This document shows, piece by piece, positions 1-9,633 of a stretch of 64,000 nucleotides of DNA. The position numbers and the translations under genes were made by a program. Source of the stretch: Saonia flava (lineage in GTDB: Bacteria; Bacteroidota; Bacteroidia; Flavobacteriales; Flavobacteriaceae); NCBI RefSeq assembly GCF_011927795.1, contig NZ_JAATJJ010000001.1, positions 2,709,625 to 2,773,624 of the forward strand, in the 5' to 3' direction. The notes beneath the pieces are model-generated. The model saw only the letters and a program-made list of their open reading frames with translations. It did no database searches and was not told the DNA's origin. The first letter of the stretch is position 1. Each line of letters opens with the position of its first letter.

Positions 1-395
1 AGGTACTTAATCTCTCTAGTAATAATTTAAAAGGAGAAATACCGGAATCCTTGGGTAACCTTACAATGTTAAAAAGTCTTGGCCTTTTTGAAAATACTCT
101 AGAAGGGTCTATTCCATCAACATTGGGCAATTTGGCCCAATTAAAGGAGCTGGTTTTGGCCAACAATAATCTAGGAGGTGAAATTCCAAAAGAATTTGGC
201 CAATTGGCAAGTTTGGAAATCCTTCAAATCCAAAACAATAAGTTTAATTCTTATAAAAGTTTGGAAATGATGAACACTAAACAATTTTTAGTTTTCGATT
301 ATGACAAAGAAGATGTCAGATTGGATTTTAAGGACATGGATTTCAGCAAAACAAGAATGGCTGACACAAAATTTGAAGAAGATAGAGATAATTAG
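1..395 (+). CDS. Leucine-rich-repeat protein, C-terminal part (partial)
   Basis: The reading frame is open from the first codon at position 3, so the gene starts outside the window; about 130 residues are visible. The visible part carries four to five leucine-rich repeats of the plant-like 23-24 residue type (pattern LxxLxLxxNxLxGxIP, for example LKELVLANNNLGGEIP), followed by a charged, repeat-free tail of about 45 residues that ends in DRDN. Such repeats form curved surfaces for protein or glycan binding, and in Bacteroidota they are usually surface or secreted. No catalytic domain is visible. The natural N-terminus, and hence any signal peptide, cannot be judged. A hairpin terminator follows 30 bases after the stop. 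Confidence 0.85.
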   Translation, partial: VLNLSSNNLKGEIPESLGNLTMLKSLGLFENTLEGSIPSTLGNLAQLKELVLANNNLGGEIPKEFGQLASLEILQIQNNKFNSYKSLEMMNTKQFLVFDYDKEDVRLDFKDMDFSKTRMADTKFEEDRDN

Positions 396-424
396 TAATT
401 TTTTATTAGTTAGTTTGAATTTAA

Positions 425-451
425 AAGGATGTCCAATGGCATCCTTTTTTG
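425..451 (+). terminator. Rho-independent terminator after the LRR gene
   Basis: A 7-bp perfect stem (AAGGATG at 425-431 with CATCCTT at 440-446) encloses an 8-base loop and runs into six T residues. It separates the LRR gene from the efflux operon. Confidence 0.75.
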
Positions 452-548
452 TTTTAAATACTCTGTTATATTTAAGATATATTTAACAAGGCGGGCTTAA
501 ACTAATAGATAGTTTTGCAATCTAAATACCAATCTATTCTATCCTTTT

Positions 549-1697
549 ATGAATCTCAGGAAAATTATTTTATCAATTTTAGGAGTCTTATTGATTATTG
601 CTGCAATATATGCAGCTGGCCTAATTGTCAAAAGTAAAAAAGTACCGAAAGCTAGGCCAAATAAAGTAGTAAAGACAGTCTTTGTCGATACTGTGCAAAA
701 TGGTGTAGTCCCCATTATTGTGTCTGCTAATGGTAATTTGGTTGCAAAACAAAGAATGGAACTTTTTGCTGAGGTACAAGGTGTTTTTAGAAGAGGAAAT
801 AAACTCTTTAAAACGGGACAGGAGTATAGGGCAGGAGAAAGGTTAATAGGGATTGATGCTTCGGAATATTATGCCAGTGTACAATCGGCCAAAAGCAATT
901 TATATAATTTGATTACTTCAATAATGCCAGACTTACGTTTGGACTATCCAGATGTTTTTCCAAAGTGGGAGGGGTATTTAAGAAGCTTTGATATTAACAA
1001 GAGTACCCCACCTTTACCAGAAATGACTTCGGAAAAGGAACAATTCTTTATATCAGGACGCGGTATTTTAACCAACTACTACAATGTTAAAAACTTAGAA
1101 CAACGTCTTTCTAAGTATACAATAACAGCTCCATATAGCGGTGTTCTTACCGAGGCTTTAGTAACGGAAGGCACTCTGGTGCGTTCTGGTCAAAAACTTG
1201 GTGAGTTTATAAATACTGGAGTTTATGAATTAGAAGTGGCGGTTAGTAAAATACATGGAGAGCTTCTCAAAGTTGGGAAGGCCGTAGAGCTGATCAATTT
1301 GGATAGAACAAAAACTTATACGGGAAAGGTAGCTCGTATTAATGGTAGGGTGGACCAAGCTTCCCAAACAATAACTGCTTTTATTGAGGTAATAGATGAT
1401 GAGTTAAAAGAAGGTATGTATATGGAAGCAAACCTTAATGCCAAAGAAGAAACCGATGCCATAGAGATTGATAGAGGGCTGCTATTGGAAAGCCAGCAGA
1501 TTTTTGTGGTTAGGGATTCCATTTTGGACGTAATAGATGTAAGACCTGTTTTCTTTTCAGATAAAAAGGTTGTGCTAAAAAATGTTCCCGATGGTATTAC
1601 AATTGTAGAAAAACCTGTTGTTGGTGCCTATGCGGGAATGCTAGTTAAAGTTTTTGATGAAAAAGGAACTACTGAACAAACCAAGGCTATAGAATAA
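549..1697 (+). CDS. RND efflux periplasmic adaptor (membrane fusion protein)
   Basis: This 382-residue protein is the adaptor that links an inner-membrane RND pump to an outer-membrane channel. An N-terminal hydrophobic anchor lies at residues 5-26. It is followed by a beta-barrel/lipoyl half, a helical hairpin region around 95-190, and the second lipoyl half near 192-220, where TAPYSGVL and VRSGQKL fit the HlyD/AcrA pattern. The stop overlaps the start of the pump gene by one base (TAATG), which indicates translational coupling. It is the first gene of the operon adaptor-pump-TolC. The exported substrate cannot be told from sequence. Confidence 0.92.
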   Translation: MNLRKIILSILGVLLIIAAIYAAGLIVKSKKVPKARPNKVVKTVFVDTVQNGVVPIIVSANGNLVAKQRMELFAEVQGVFRRGNKLFKTGQEYRAGERLIGIDASEYYASVQSAKSNLYNLITSIMPDLRLDYPDVFPKWEGYLRSFDINKSTPPLPEMTSEKEQFFISGRGILTNYYNVKNLEQRLSKYTITAPYSGVLTEALVTEGTLVRSGQKLGEFINTGVYELEVAVSKIHGELLKVGKAVELINLDRTKTYTGKVARINGRVDQASQTITAFIEVIDDELKEGMYMEANLNAKEETDAIEIDRGLLLESQQIFVVRDSILDVIDVRPVFFSDKKVVLKNVPDGITIVEKPVVGAYAGMLVKVFDEKGTTEQTKAIE

Positions 1698-4600
1698 TGA
1701 GAAAGATCATATCCTATTTTATTAAGTACCATGTTGCGGTCAACGTTATTATTATTGCGTTTTTTATTTTTGGTATTGTTGGTGCCTACACCTTAAAATC
1801 TTCTTTTTTCCCACTTTCAGATTCCAAAAATATTTCTGTAAGTATTACATATCCTGGGGCCTCCCCTCAGGAGGTTGAAGAAGGTATAGTGCTTCAAATA
1901 GAGGATAATTTAAAAGGTTTGGTAGGTGTTGATCGTGTTACATCTACTTCTAGGGAGAATAGTGGCAATATCAATGTAGAGATAGAGAAGGGCAGGGACA
2001 TAGATTTTATGCTTCTTCAAGTAAAAAATGCAGTGGATAGAGTGCCCTCATTTCCAACGGGAATGGAACCCTTGGTAGTGTCTAAATTAGAGGCTGTAAG
2101 ACAGACCATAAGTTTTGCAATCAGTGGAGAAGGTATTCCCTTGGCAACCTTAAAACAGATAGGTAGACAAATAGAGAATGAACTTAGGGCAATAGAGGGT
2201 ATTTCGCAGATAAGTATGTCTGGTTATCCCCAGGAAGAAATTGAAATTGCTGTTAATGAAAATAGCCTATTAGCTTATAATGTTTCTTTTTCCGAAGTGG
2301 CACAAGCAGTGAACAATGCCAATATACTGGTTACTGGAGGCAATATCAAAACTAATGAAGAAGAGTATTTAATTAGGGCCAATAATAGGAGTTATTACGG
2401 AGATGAACTATCGAATGTAATTGTCAGGTCAGATGCTTCGGGTAAAACGATTAGACTTAAGGATGTTGCCGTTGTAAGGGATAGATTTTCGGAAACACCA
2501 AATGCTTCTTATTTTAATGGAGAACTCTCTGTGAATGCCACAATCACCAGTACCAATACTGAGGATTTGATTTCTGCCGCCGATAAGGTGAAAGTGTATA
2601 TCGAAGAATTTAACCAAAAGCACAATAATGTTCACCTGAGCATTGTGAACGATCTTTCCAAAGTGTTGAACCAACGAACTCAATTGTTAACAGAAAATGC
2701 GGTAGTTGGGATGATATTGGTACTTATCTTTTTATCTCTTTTCCTGAATACTAGATTGGCTTTTTGGGTGGCTTTTGGTCTCCCTGTGGCTTTTTTGGGA
2801 ATGTTTGTTTTTGCTCCACTATTTAATGTTACTATTAATGTATTATCTCTTTTCGGGATGATAATTGTAATTGGGATTCTGGTTGATGATGGTATAGTAA
2901 TAGCAGAAAATATCTATCAGCATTATGAAAAAGGGAAAACTCCTGTACAGGCTGCAATAGATGGTACAATGGAGGTTATTCCCCCTATTGTATCTGCCAT
3001 TATAACAACGGTATTGGCATTCTCGATTTTCTTCTTTTTGGACGGAAGAATCGGAGAGTTTTTCTCTGAAGTTTCAGTAATTGTAATTCTTACCTTGGTT
3101 GTTTCTTTAGTTGAGGCACTAATAATTTTGCCTGCGCATTTGGCCCATTCAAAGGCTCTTCATTCAATGCAGCATACACCAAAGAAAGGAATCGCAAAAG
3201 TTTTCTTAAAGTTAAGGATAATCAATGCGGTGGGTGATCGTATGATGAACTGGATGAGAGATAGGTTGTACAGTCCGGCATTAAAGTTTGCTTTGCGGTA
3301 TAAAATATTGACGTTTGCTTTTTTTGTAATGGCGCTAATACTCACATTTGGTTCTATTGGGGGCGGCATTGTTAGAACTGCTTTTTTTCCAAGAATTGCT
3401 AGTGATAGAATTGCCGTAGAATTGTCCATGCCCAATGGTACTAATGAGAAAATTACAGATTCCATTATAAGTTTGATTTATGATAAAGCCGAAATCGTGA
3501 ATCAGGAAATGACGGATAAGTACTTGCAGGGTACAGATAAGATGTTGTTTGAAAATGTTATAAAGAATTTAGGGCCAGGTTCTTCTTCTGCAACATTGGT
3601 CATTAATATGCTTCCAGGCGAGGAAAGACCAGACGCCATTCGTTCAGATATGGTATCCAATAGATTGCAAGAATTGGTGGGGCCTGTAATTGGTGTGGAA
3701 AGTCTTATATATGGTTCAGGAGGAAATTTTGGAGGTAGTCCAGTTTCAGTTTCGCTTTTGGGAAGTAATATAGGGGAGTTAAAAGCAGCCAAAGCCGAAC
3801 TTAAGTCGGTTATGGAGAATAATTCATTATTGAAAGATGTTGAGGATAATGATCCTGCCGGTATAAAGGAGATAAGACTAGAATTAAAAGAAAATGCCTA
3901 TGCCCTAGGGCTTAATTTAAGAAATATCATGTCTCAGGTACGTGCCGGTTTTTTTGGAGCTCAGGCACAACGTTTTCAACGTGGACAGGATGAGATTAGG
4001 GTATGGGTGCGGTATGATAGGGAGAATAGGTCCTCCATAACGGATTTGGATGAGATGCGTATTGTTACCCCTAGTGGAAGTAGGGTTCCCTTAAATGAAA
4101 TAGCCAATTATTCAATTGAAAGGGGAGATGTGGCTATCAATCATTTGGATGGGAGAAGGGAAATACAGATTTCTGCCGATATTAAAGATGTAGAGACTAC
4201 AAGTTCTACGGATATTATGACTGATATTCGGACAAATGTAATGCCTGCAATACAATCAAGATATCCTACGGTCTCCGCATCTTATGAAGGACAAAACCGT
4301 GAAGCGGGCAAGCTCATGAAGTCTTTAAAGTTTGCTGGTCTTACTGTGTTGTTTTTAATTTATGTAACCATTGCCTTTACTTTTAGAAGTTTTAGTCAAC
4401 CACTTATGTTGTTATTATTGGTGCCTTTTAGTTTAACAGCGGTTGCGTGGGGTCATTGGATTCATGGTTTTCCAATCAACATACTTTCTATGTTGGGCAT
4501 TATTGCCCTGATTGGTATTATGGTCAATGATGGCTTGGTTTTAATAGGCAAGTTCAATAGTAATTTGCGGGAAGGAATGAAGTTTGATAATGCTATTTAT

Positions 4601-4981
4601 GAAGCGGGTCGTGCACGTTTCAGGGCCATATTCTTAACATCAATAACTACAATTGCAGGTTTGGCCCCATTACTTTTGGAGAAAAGTAGACAAGCCCAGT
4701 TTTTAAAACCTATGGCCATTGCCATTGCCTATGGTATTGGTTTTGCAACCATATTAACATTGTTAATGTTGCCTTTGTTCCTATCCTTTAGCAATAAGGC
4801 AAAAGTTGTTGCAAAATGGTTAAAAACAGGAGATAAAGTAACAAAAGAAGAAGTAGAGAGAGCTATTAAGGAGCAAAATGAGGAACTGCATATGAAAGAG
4901 GAATTGCCACATAAATTAAACGGAGTACAGGAGTTATCCTCTAGTGTGGAGGAGAGCAATGCTGATGTGTCCCAAGTTTAA
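1697..4981 (+). CDS. RND-family efflux transporter permease (AcrB/MexB type)
   Basis: At 1094 residues this is a full-length RND pump (AcrB is about 1050). It has an N-terminal membrane helix at about 12-34, a first porter domain, a membrane block at about 333-470, a second helix near 535, a second porter domain and a C-terminal membrane block at about 875-1010. The proton-relay helix carries the conserved acidic pair in GILVDDGIVIAENI near residue 393. The counterpart GIMVNDGLVL in the second half has Asn instead of the first Asp, as is usual. A charged tail of about 80 residues follows the last helix. Family knowledge suggests proton-driven export of drugs, detergents or metabolites. The HAE subfamily is likely; heavy-metal signatures were not seen. 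Confidence 0.95.
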   Translation: MRKIISYFIKYHVAVNVIIIAFFIFGIVGAYTLKSSFFPLSDSKNISVSITYPGASPQEVEEGIVLQIEDNLKGLVGVDRVTSTSRENSGNINVEIEKGRDIDFMLLQVKNAVDRVPSFPTGMEPLVVSKLEAVRQTISFAISGEGIPLATLKQIGRQIENELRAIEGISQISMSGYPQEEIEIAVNENSLLAYNVSFSEVAQAVNNANILVTGGNIKTNEEEYLIRANNRSYYGDELSNVIVRSDASGKTIRLKDVAVVRDRFSETPNASYFNGELSVNATITSTNTEDLISAADKVKVYIEEFNQKHNNVHLSIVNDLSKVLNQRTQLLTENAVVGMILVLIFLSLFLNTRLAFWVAFGLPVAFLGMFVFAPLFNVTINVLSLFGMIIVIGILVDDGIVIAENIYQHYEKGKTPVQAAIDGTMEVIPPIVSAIITTVLAFSIFFFLDGRIGEFFSEVSVIVILTLVVSLVEALIILPAHLAHSKALHSMQHTPKKGIAKVFLKLRIINAVGDRMMNWMRDRLYSPALKFALRYKILTFAFFVMALILTFGSIGGGIVRTAFFPRIASDRIAVELSMPNGTNEKITDSIISLIYDKAEIVNQEMTDKYLQGTDKMLFENVIKNLGPGSSSATLVINMLPGEERPDAIRSDMVSNRLQELVGPVIGVESLIYGSGGNFGGSPVSVSLLGSNIGELKAAKAELKSVMENNSLLKDVEDNDPAGIKEIRLELKENAYALGLNLRNIMSQVRAGFFGAQAQRFQRGQDEIRVWVRYDRENRSSITDLDEMRIVTPSGSRVPLNEIANYSIERGDVAINHLDGRREIQISADIKDVETTSSTDIMTDIRTNVMPAIQSRYPTVSASYEGQNREAGKLMKSLKFAGLTVLFLIYVTIAFTFRSFSQPLMLLLLVPFSLTAVAWGHWIHGFPINILSMLGIIALIGIMVNDGLVLIGKFNSNLREGMKFDNAIYEAGRARFRAIFLTSITTIAGLAPLLLEKSRQAQFLKPMAIAIAYGIGFATILTLLMLPLFLSFSNKAKVVAKWLKTGDKVTKEEVERAIKEQNEELHMKEELPHKLNGVQELSSSVEESNADVSQV

Positions 4982-4995
4982 GAAGATAAAGAATA

Positions 4996-6360
4996 ATGAG
5001 AAGAATCTATATTGTCCCCATTTTAATTTTCACTTTTTTTAGTAAAGGTAATGCACAAGAAAAATTGTTGTCCAAGGAAGAAGCCGTGGCCTTGACATTG
5101 GAAAACAATTATGGAATAAATGTCGCCAAGAATTTTGTAGAAATTGCAGAGAACAACAAAAGCGTATTGAATTCGGGTTATTTACCTAGTCTTACAGGAA
5201 CAGCTGGGGCGAATTATAATAGGAGTGATTCCAACACGGAGTTTCCCGGTCAGCTTTTAGAGGATGGTAGCCTTAGGCCAGATGCCGAGGTCAATAAAGC
5301 AGAAAGTCAACGCTATAATTCTGGATTAAATCTCAATTATACGTTGTTTGATGGTTTGGGAAGATACTATAACTACAAAAGGCTAAAAGAACAATATCAG
5401 TTAAGCGAGTTGCAAGCAAGGGAAACCATTGAAAATACAATGCTTCAGCTTTTTAGTGTTTATTTTGAGGTTGCTAGGCTTACAGAAAACGAAAATGTAT
5501 TGCAACAGGCCCTAGAAATATCTAAAAATAGGAACACGAGGGCAGAGTATGCCTTTGATTATGGGCAAAACACAAAATTGGATATTTTAAATGCCCAAGT
5601 GGATGTTACAAACGACAGTATAAATCTATTGAATGTTCAACAGCAATTAAGAAACACAAAAAGGGACCTCAATGTAATTGTAAACCAAAACTTGGAGGAA
5701 ACTTATGTTGTGGATACTGTTGTTCGCTTTGTATCCAAATTAAGGTTGGAAGAATTTATATCCCAAGCACAGAGTAACAATGTGGCTGTCCTGCAAACAG
5801 AGAGAAATTTGAAGATAAATGAGTATGATATCAAAGTGAATAAATCTGGATATTTACCCACAATTGGTCTATCGGGCTCTTATGGTTGGAATTTAAATCA
5901 AAGTGCACCCTCCGCATTTTTTTCAGGGGTTGTTTTCCCGGGAACTAATACCACCTCGGTAAGTTTGGGACTGGGAGCTAGTTTAACTTGGAATTTATTT
6001 GATGGTGGAGGTACCACAGTTCGTGTAAAAAATTCCAAAATTGCTTATGAAAATCAAGAAATGTTGAAAAAGCAAGTTGAGTTGGAGGTAAACAGGGACA
6101 TTCAAAACGCGATGGATATTTATAAGAATAGATTGAATATATATAACATTCAAGAACAAAATGTTTTGACCAATCAAAATAATTTTGAGCGTTCTAAAGA
6201 GCAGTTTCAATTGGGTAGGATTACCTCTATTGAATTTAGGCAGGCACAGATAAATCTGTTGAATGCCCAGACCAATAAAAACTTAGCAAAATATGATGCT
6301 AAATTGGCGGAGTTACAACTATTGCAATTAACAGGACAACTTTTAAATGTTGATTTGTAG
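4996..6360 (+). CDS. TolC-family outer-membrane efflux channel
   Basis: This 454-residue protein has a signal peptide of about 20 residues ending near GNAQ. It then shows the two repeated outer-membrane-efflux-protein segments typical of TolC: long Asn/Gln-rich amphipathic helices (for example LDILNAQVDVTND and SIEFRQAQINLLNAQ) and short beta segments. It lies 14 bases after the pump gene and completes the tripartite system. Confidence 0.93.
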   Translation: MRRIYIVPILIFTFFSKGNAQEKLLSKEEAVALTLENNYGINVAKNFVEIAENNKSVLNSGYLPSLTGTAGANYNRSDSNTEFPGQLLEDGSLRPDAEVNKAESQRYNSGLNLNYTLFDGLGRYYNYKRLKEQYQLSELQARETIENTMLQLFSVYFEVARLTENENVLQQALEISKNRNTRAEYAFDYGQNTKLDILNAQVDVTNDSINLLNVQQQLRNTKRDLNVIVNQNLEETYVVDTVVRFVSKLRLEEFISQAQSNNVAVLQTERNLKINEYDIKVNKSGYLPTIGLSGSYGWNLNQSAPSAFFSGVVFPGTNTTSVSLGLGASLTWNLFDGGGTTVRVKNSKIAYENQEMLKKQVELEVNRDIQNAMDIYKNRLNIYNIQEQNVLTNQNNFERSKEQFQLGRITSIEFRQAQINLLNAQTNKNLAKYDAKLAELQLLQLTGQLLNVDL

Positions 6361-6371
6361 CATTAACAATT

Positions 6372-6554
6372 ATGTACGAACATTTTTTTCAGTGCCCTTA
6401 TTGCTGGGAAGAAATATCTATGTTGCTTGATTCTTCAGTTCTTCTTCAGACCTATGTGGAAGATTGTGAAGTATGCTGTAATCCAATTGAGATAACGGCT
6501 CAGTTTCAAAATAACGAATTAATTCAATTTGATGTAACAGAATTAGGACAATAA
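6372..6554 (+). CDS. CPXCG-motif cysteine-rich small protein
   Basis: This 60-residue protein begins 11 bases after the TolC stop. It has two cysteine pairs, CPYC near residue 8 and CEVC near residue 33 followed by NPIE. The spacing and the FxCPYCWE start match the CPXCG-motif cysteine-rich family, a small zinc-ribbon-like family of unknown function that is common in Bacteroidota and Proteobacteria. The second knuckle reads CEVCCNPIE. Co-transcription with the efflux genes is likely from spacing, but a functional link is not established. Confidence 0.8.
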   Translation: MYEHFFQCPYCWEEISMLLDSSVLLQTYVEDCEVCCNPIEITAQFQNNELIQFDVTELGQ

Positions 6555-6653
6555 TGTCCTAGGTGCTGAAAACATTGCGAAAACATATTTGTTTAATCTT
6601 GTAATTTCAGTAAGTTTAACATTCACTTAAAAATTCAACCAGAACCAATCACT

Positions 6654-7670
6654 ATGAAAATAAACGATAACTCACCATTTGGAACATACCATGCTTCTGA
6701 AAATAGATACGACGCTATGAAATACCGCCGTTGCGGTAATAGCGGAATTATGTTGCCCATGCTATCATTGGGATTATGGCATAATTTTGGCAACTCGGAT
6801 GATTTCAACAAAGGACGAGATATTTTAAGAACTGCTTTTGATAATGGAATTTGCCATTTTGATTTAGCCAACAATTATGGGCCTCCATACGGGGCAGCGG
6901 AAGAAAATTTTGGACGTATGTTCAAAATGGATTTTGCTCCCTATAGAGATGAGTTAATTCTTTCTACAAAGGCAGGCTGGGATATGTGGCCTGGCCCATA
7001 CGGTAATTTAGGCTCTAGAAAATATTTAATGGCCAGTTTGGACCAGAGTCTAAAACGTATGGGAGTGGATTATGTTGATATATTCTATAGTCACAGACGC
7101 GATCCAGATACACCTCTTGAGGAAACAATGGGTGCTTTGCATAGTATTGTGCAACAAGGAAAAGCTTTGTATGTGGGTATCTCCCAATACAATGCTGAGG
7201 ATACAGCAAGGGCATATGCAATATTGAAAGACATGGGAACGCCATTGTTGATTCACCAACCACGATATAACATGTTTGATCGTTGGGTAGAAAATGGTCT
7301 AATGGATGTTTTAGGAGAAAAAGGAATAGGTTCTATAGCCTTTTCCCCTCTGGAACAGGGGATTCTTACCAATAAATATTTAAAAGGCTTTCCAGAAGAT
7401 TCTAGAGCAGTAAAAGATGCAAGATACTTAAATACCAACCAGATAACACAAGAAGTGTTGGACAAGGTTAAAAAGCTAAATGATATTGCGGAAAGTAGAG
7501 GGCAAAGTTTAGCCCAAATGGCTGTTGCTTGGTTGTTAAAAGATGAGCGAGTATCCACAGTTCTTGTTGGAGTTAGTAGAACGGCTCAATTGCTGGACAA
7601 TATAAAGGCATTGGAAAATCTAGAGTTTAGCAAAAGTGAGTTGGCCAAAATTGAAGACATTTTGAAATAG
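6654..7670 (+). CDS. Aldo/keto reductase, YghZ/L-glyceraldehyde-3-phosphate reductase type
   Basis: This 338-residue protein is an NADPH-dependent aldo/keto reductase with a TIM barrel. The tetrad is visible: Asp and Tyr in FDLANNYG near residues 66-73, Lys in LSTKAGW near 105, and His in FYSHRRD near 145. The start YRRCGNSGIMLPMLSLGLWHNFG and the loop DPDTPLEETMGAL match the YghZ/Gpr subfamily, which detoxifies methylglyoxal and reduces L-glyceraldehyde 3-phosphate. The start ATG at 6654 is used because the conserved N-terminal segment begins soon after it. It is a monocistronic gene with about 100 bases before it. Confidence 0.9.
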   Translation: MKINDNSPFGTYHASENRYDAMKYRRCGNSGIMLPMLSLGLWHNFGNSDDFNKGRDILRTAFDNGICHFDLANNYGPPYGAAEENFGRMFKMDFAPYRDELILSTKAGWDMWPGPYGNLGSRKYLMASLDQSLKRMGVDYVDIFYSHRRDPDTPLEETMGALHSIVQQGKALYVGISQYNAEDTARAYAILKDMGTPLLIHQPRYNMFDRWVENGLMDVLGEKGIGSIAFSPLEQGILTNKYLKGFPEDSRAVKDARYLNTNQITQEVLDKVKKLNDIAESRGQSLAQMAVAWLLKDERVSTVLVGVSRTAQLLDNIKALENLEFSKSELAKIEDILK

Positions 7671-7710
7671 GTTTTCTCCATTTTGGAAAAGGGTTGTTCA
7701 GATTCTTAAT

Positions 7711-7743
7711 TTTAGGTTAAGTCTTATGCTTTCTTAACCTAAA
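7711..7743. terminator. Hairpin in the 235-bp gap after the aldo/keto reductase
   Basis: A perfect 11-bp inverted repeat (TTTAGGTTAAG at 7711-7721, CTTAACCTAAA at 7733-7743) has an 11-base loop. No T-run follows on the plus strand, so it may be a stem that stabilises the transcript end rather than a classical terminator. The rest of the 7671-7905 gap holds no gene. Confidence 0.45.
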
Positions 7744-7905
7744 TAAGCCCCTACTCGTATAGTTATCTTGTTGTATCCCATGTTTTGGTATTTTGTAAAA
7801 CATGAAGGGGCAAAATATAATCACAATAATTCATGAATTTTGGGGTGTTTCACATTTCAATAGCCTTAAATTTTATATTTTGTAGCAAATATCAAAAATC
7901 AAACT

Positions 7906-9630
7906 ATGCAAATAAAAGAATCCTCCGAAGTGTATGATGTAATCATTGTAGGCTCTGGAGCCGGTGGTGGTATGGCAACCAAACAACTGGCCGATGCCGG
8001 ATTTAACGTTGCCGTTGTTGAGGCAGGACCTTTTTTTGATCCCGCAGATCCAGAAACTATGACCCAGTTAAAATGGGCCTATGAGTCACCACGTAGGGGA
8101 AAGGCAACAAAATTCAGGAATTTTGGGGCTTATGACATGGCCTATGGTGGTTTTAGTGTAGAAGGAGAGCCTTATACAGTTGAAAAAGGTACAGAATTTA
8201 GATGGTTTAGATCTCGTATGTTGGGTGGTAGAACCAATCACTGGGGGCGTATTTCTTTGAGGTTTGGCCCAATGGATTTCAAACATAAAGATGTTGATGG
8301 GCTTGGAGAGAACTGGCCAATAAGCTACGATGATGTAAAACCTTATTATGATAAAGTGGATAAGCTTATCGGTGTTTTTGGAACCAATGAGGGGCTTCCA
8401 AATGATCCAGATGGCTTTTTTCTGCCTCCTCCAAAACCTAGGTTGCATGAGCTTTTTTATATAAACGGTGCAAAGAAATCGGGTGTTCCTGTAATACCGG
8501 GAAGATTATCCATGTTGACAAAAAAAATCAACAATGATAGGGGGGTTTGTTTCTACTGTGGACAATGTAGTCGCTCTTGTTCTGTATATGCCGATTTCTC
8601 GGCAGGTAGCTGTTTAATCTTTCCAGCGCAAAAAAGTGGGGGCAAAGTGAAGTTGTTTGTCAACTGCATGGTAAGAGAAGTTACTACCGATTCAGAAGGA
8701 AAGGCAACAGGGGTTTCTTATATCAGTAAAGATGACAGAAAGGAATATAAGTTAAGGGGGAAAGTCGTGGTATTGGCAGCTTCCGCATGTAGTTCGGCAA
8801 GGATTCTTCTTAATTCAAAAAGCAAACAACACCCTAATGGTTTAGGTAATAGTAGTGACGTTGTAGGTAAATATCTTCATGATTCCACAGGTGCCAGCAG
8901 GGCTGGCTTTGTTCCGGATTTGATGAATAGAAAAGTGTCCTACAATGAAGATGGAGTGGGTGGAATGCATGTATATTCACCTTGGTGGGGCGATAATTCC
9001 AAATTGGATTTTCCCCGTGGTTACCATATTGAAGTTGGTGGCGGAATGGGCAATCCAAATTATGGTTTTGCGATGAACCCAAATGACTTCAACCAGTTTT
9101 TTGGATTAAAAGTTGGCGGTTATGGTGATTCACTTCGTGATGATGTAAAGAAATATTATGGGTCCGTAGTCGGCATGGCCGGTAGGGGAGAAAGTATTGC
9201 GCGTAAGGAGAATTATTGCGAAATAGACCCTACTACGGTAGATGAATTTGGTATTCCAGTTTTAAAATTCAACTACAAGCATTCAGAGTATGAGATAAAG
9301 CAGGCAAAGCACATGCAGGATACCTTTGAAGAAATTATACATAATATGGGTGGTCAGCCTATTGGTGATAAGCCAGGTGCTGAAAGGGATTATGGTTTAC
9401 ATCCCCCCGGTGATATTATTCATGAAGTAGGTACTACAAGGATGGGGGATGATCCAAGAACATCTGTAACTAACAAATTCAATCAATTACACGATGTAGA
9501 TAATGTATTTATTGTAGATGCTGGTCCATTTACTTCCCAAGCAGATAAGAATTGTACCTGGACCATTTTGGCACTCTCATGGAGGGCTTCCGATTATATT
9601 ATTGAACAATTGAAACAACAAAATATCTAG
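7906..9630 (+). CDS. GMC-family FAD-dependent sugar/alcohol dehydrogenase, large subunit
   Basis: At 574 residues this resembles the catalytic subunit of membrane gluconate 2-dehydrogenase or FAD-glucose/fructose dehydrogenase. The dinucleotide-binding motif VGSGAGGGMATKQLADAG lies near residues 15-32. A GMC C-terminal region with HEVGTTRMGDDP and a following Asn-containing segment (DKNCTW) is present. A cysteine cluster CFYCGQCSRSC near residues 214-225 resembles the iron-sulphur ligand region of FAD-glucose/fructose dehydrogenases. The next gene, 3 bases downstream, encodes the small-subunit homologue, so the two probably form a dehydrogenase that passes electrons to a cytochrome. No signal peptide is seen; the partner's export signal could carry it across. 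Confidence 0.88.
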   Translation: MQIKESSEVYDVIIVGSGAGGGMATKQLADAGFNVAVVEAGPFFDPADPETMTQLKWAYESPRRGKATKFRNFGAYDMAYGGFSVEGEPYTVEKGTEFRWFRSRMLGGRTNHWGRISLRFGPMDFKHKDVDGLGENWPISYDDVKPYYDKVDKLIGVFGTNEGLPNDPDGFFLPPPKPRLHELFYINGAKKSGVPVIPGRLSMLTKKINNDRGVCFYCGQCSRSCSVYADFSAGSCLIFPAQKSGGKVKLFVNCMVREVTTDSEGKATGVSYISKDDRKEYKLRGKVVVLAASACSSARILLNSKSKQHPNGLGNSSDVVGKYLHDSTGASRAGFVPDLMNRKVSYNEDGVGGMHVYSPWWGDNSKLDFPRGYHIEVGGGMGNPNYGFAMNPNDFNQFFGLKVGGYGDSLRDDVKKYYGSVVGMAGRGESIARKENYCEIDPTTVDEFGIPVLKFNYKHSEYEIKQAKHMQDTFEEIIHNMGGQPIGDKPGAERDYGLHPPGDIIHEVGTTRMGDDPRTSVTNKFNQLHDVDNVFIVDAGPFTSQADKNCTWTILALSWRASDYIIEQLKQQNI

Positions 9631-9633
9631 AAA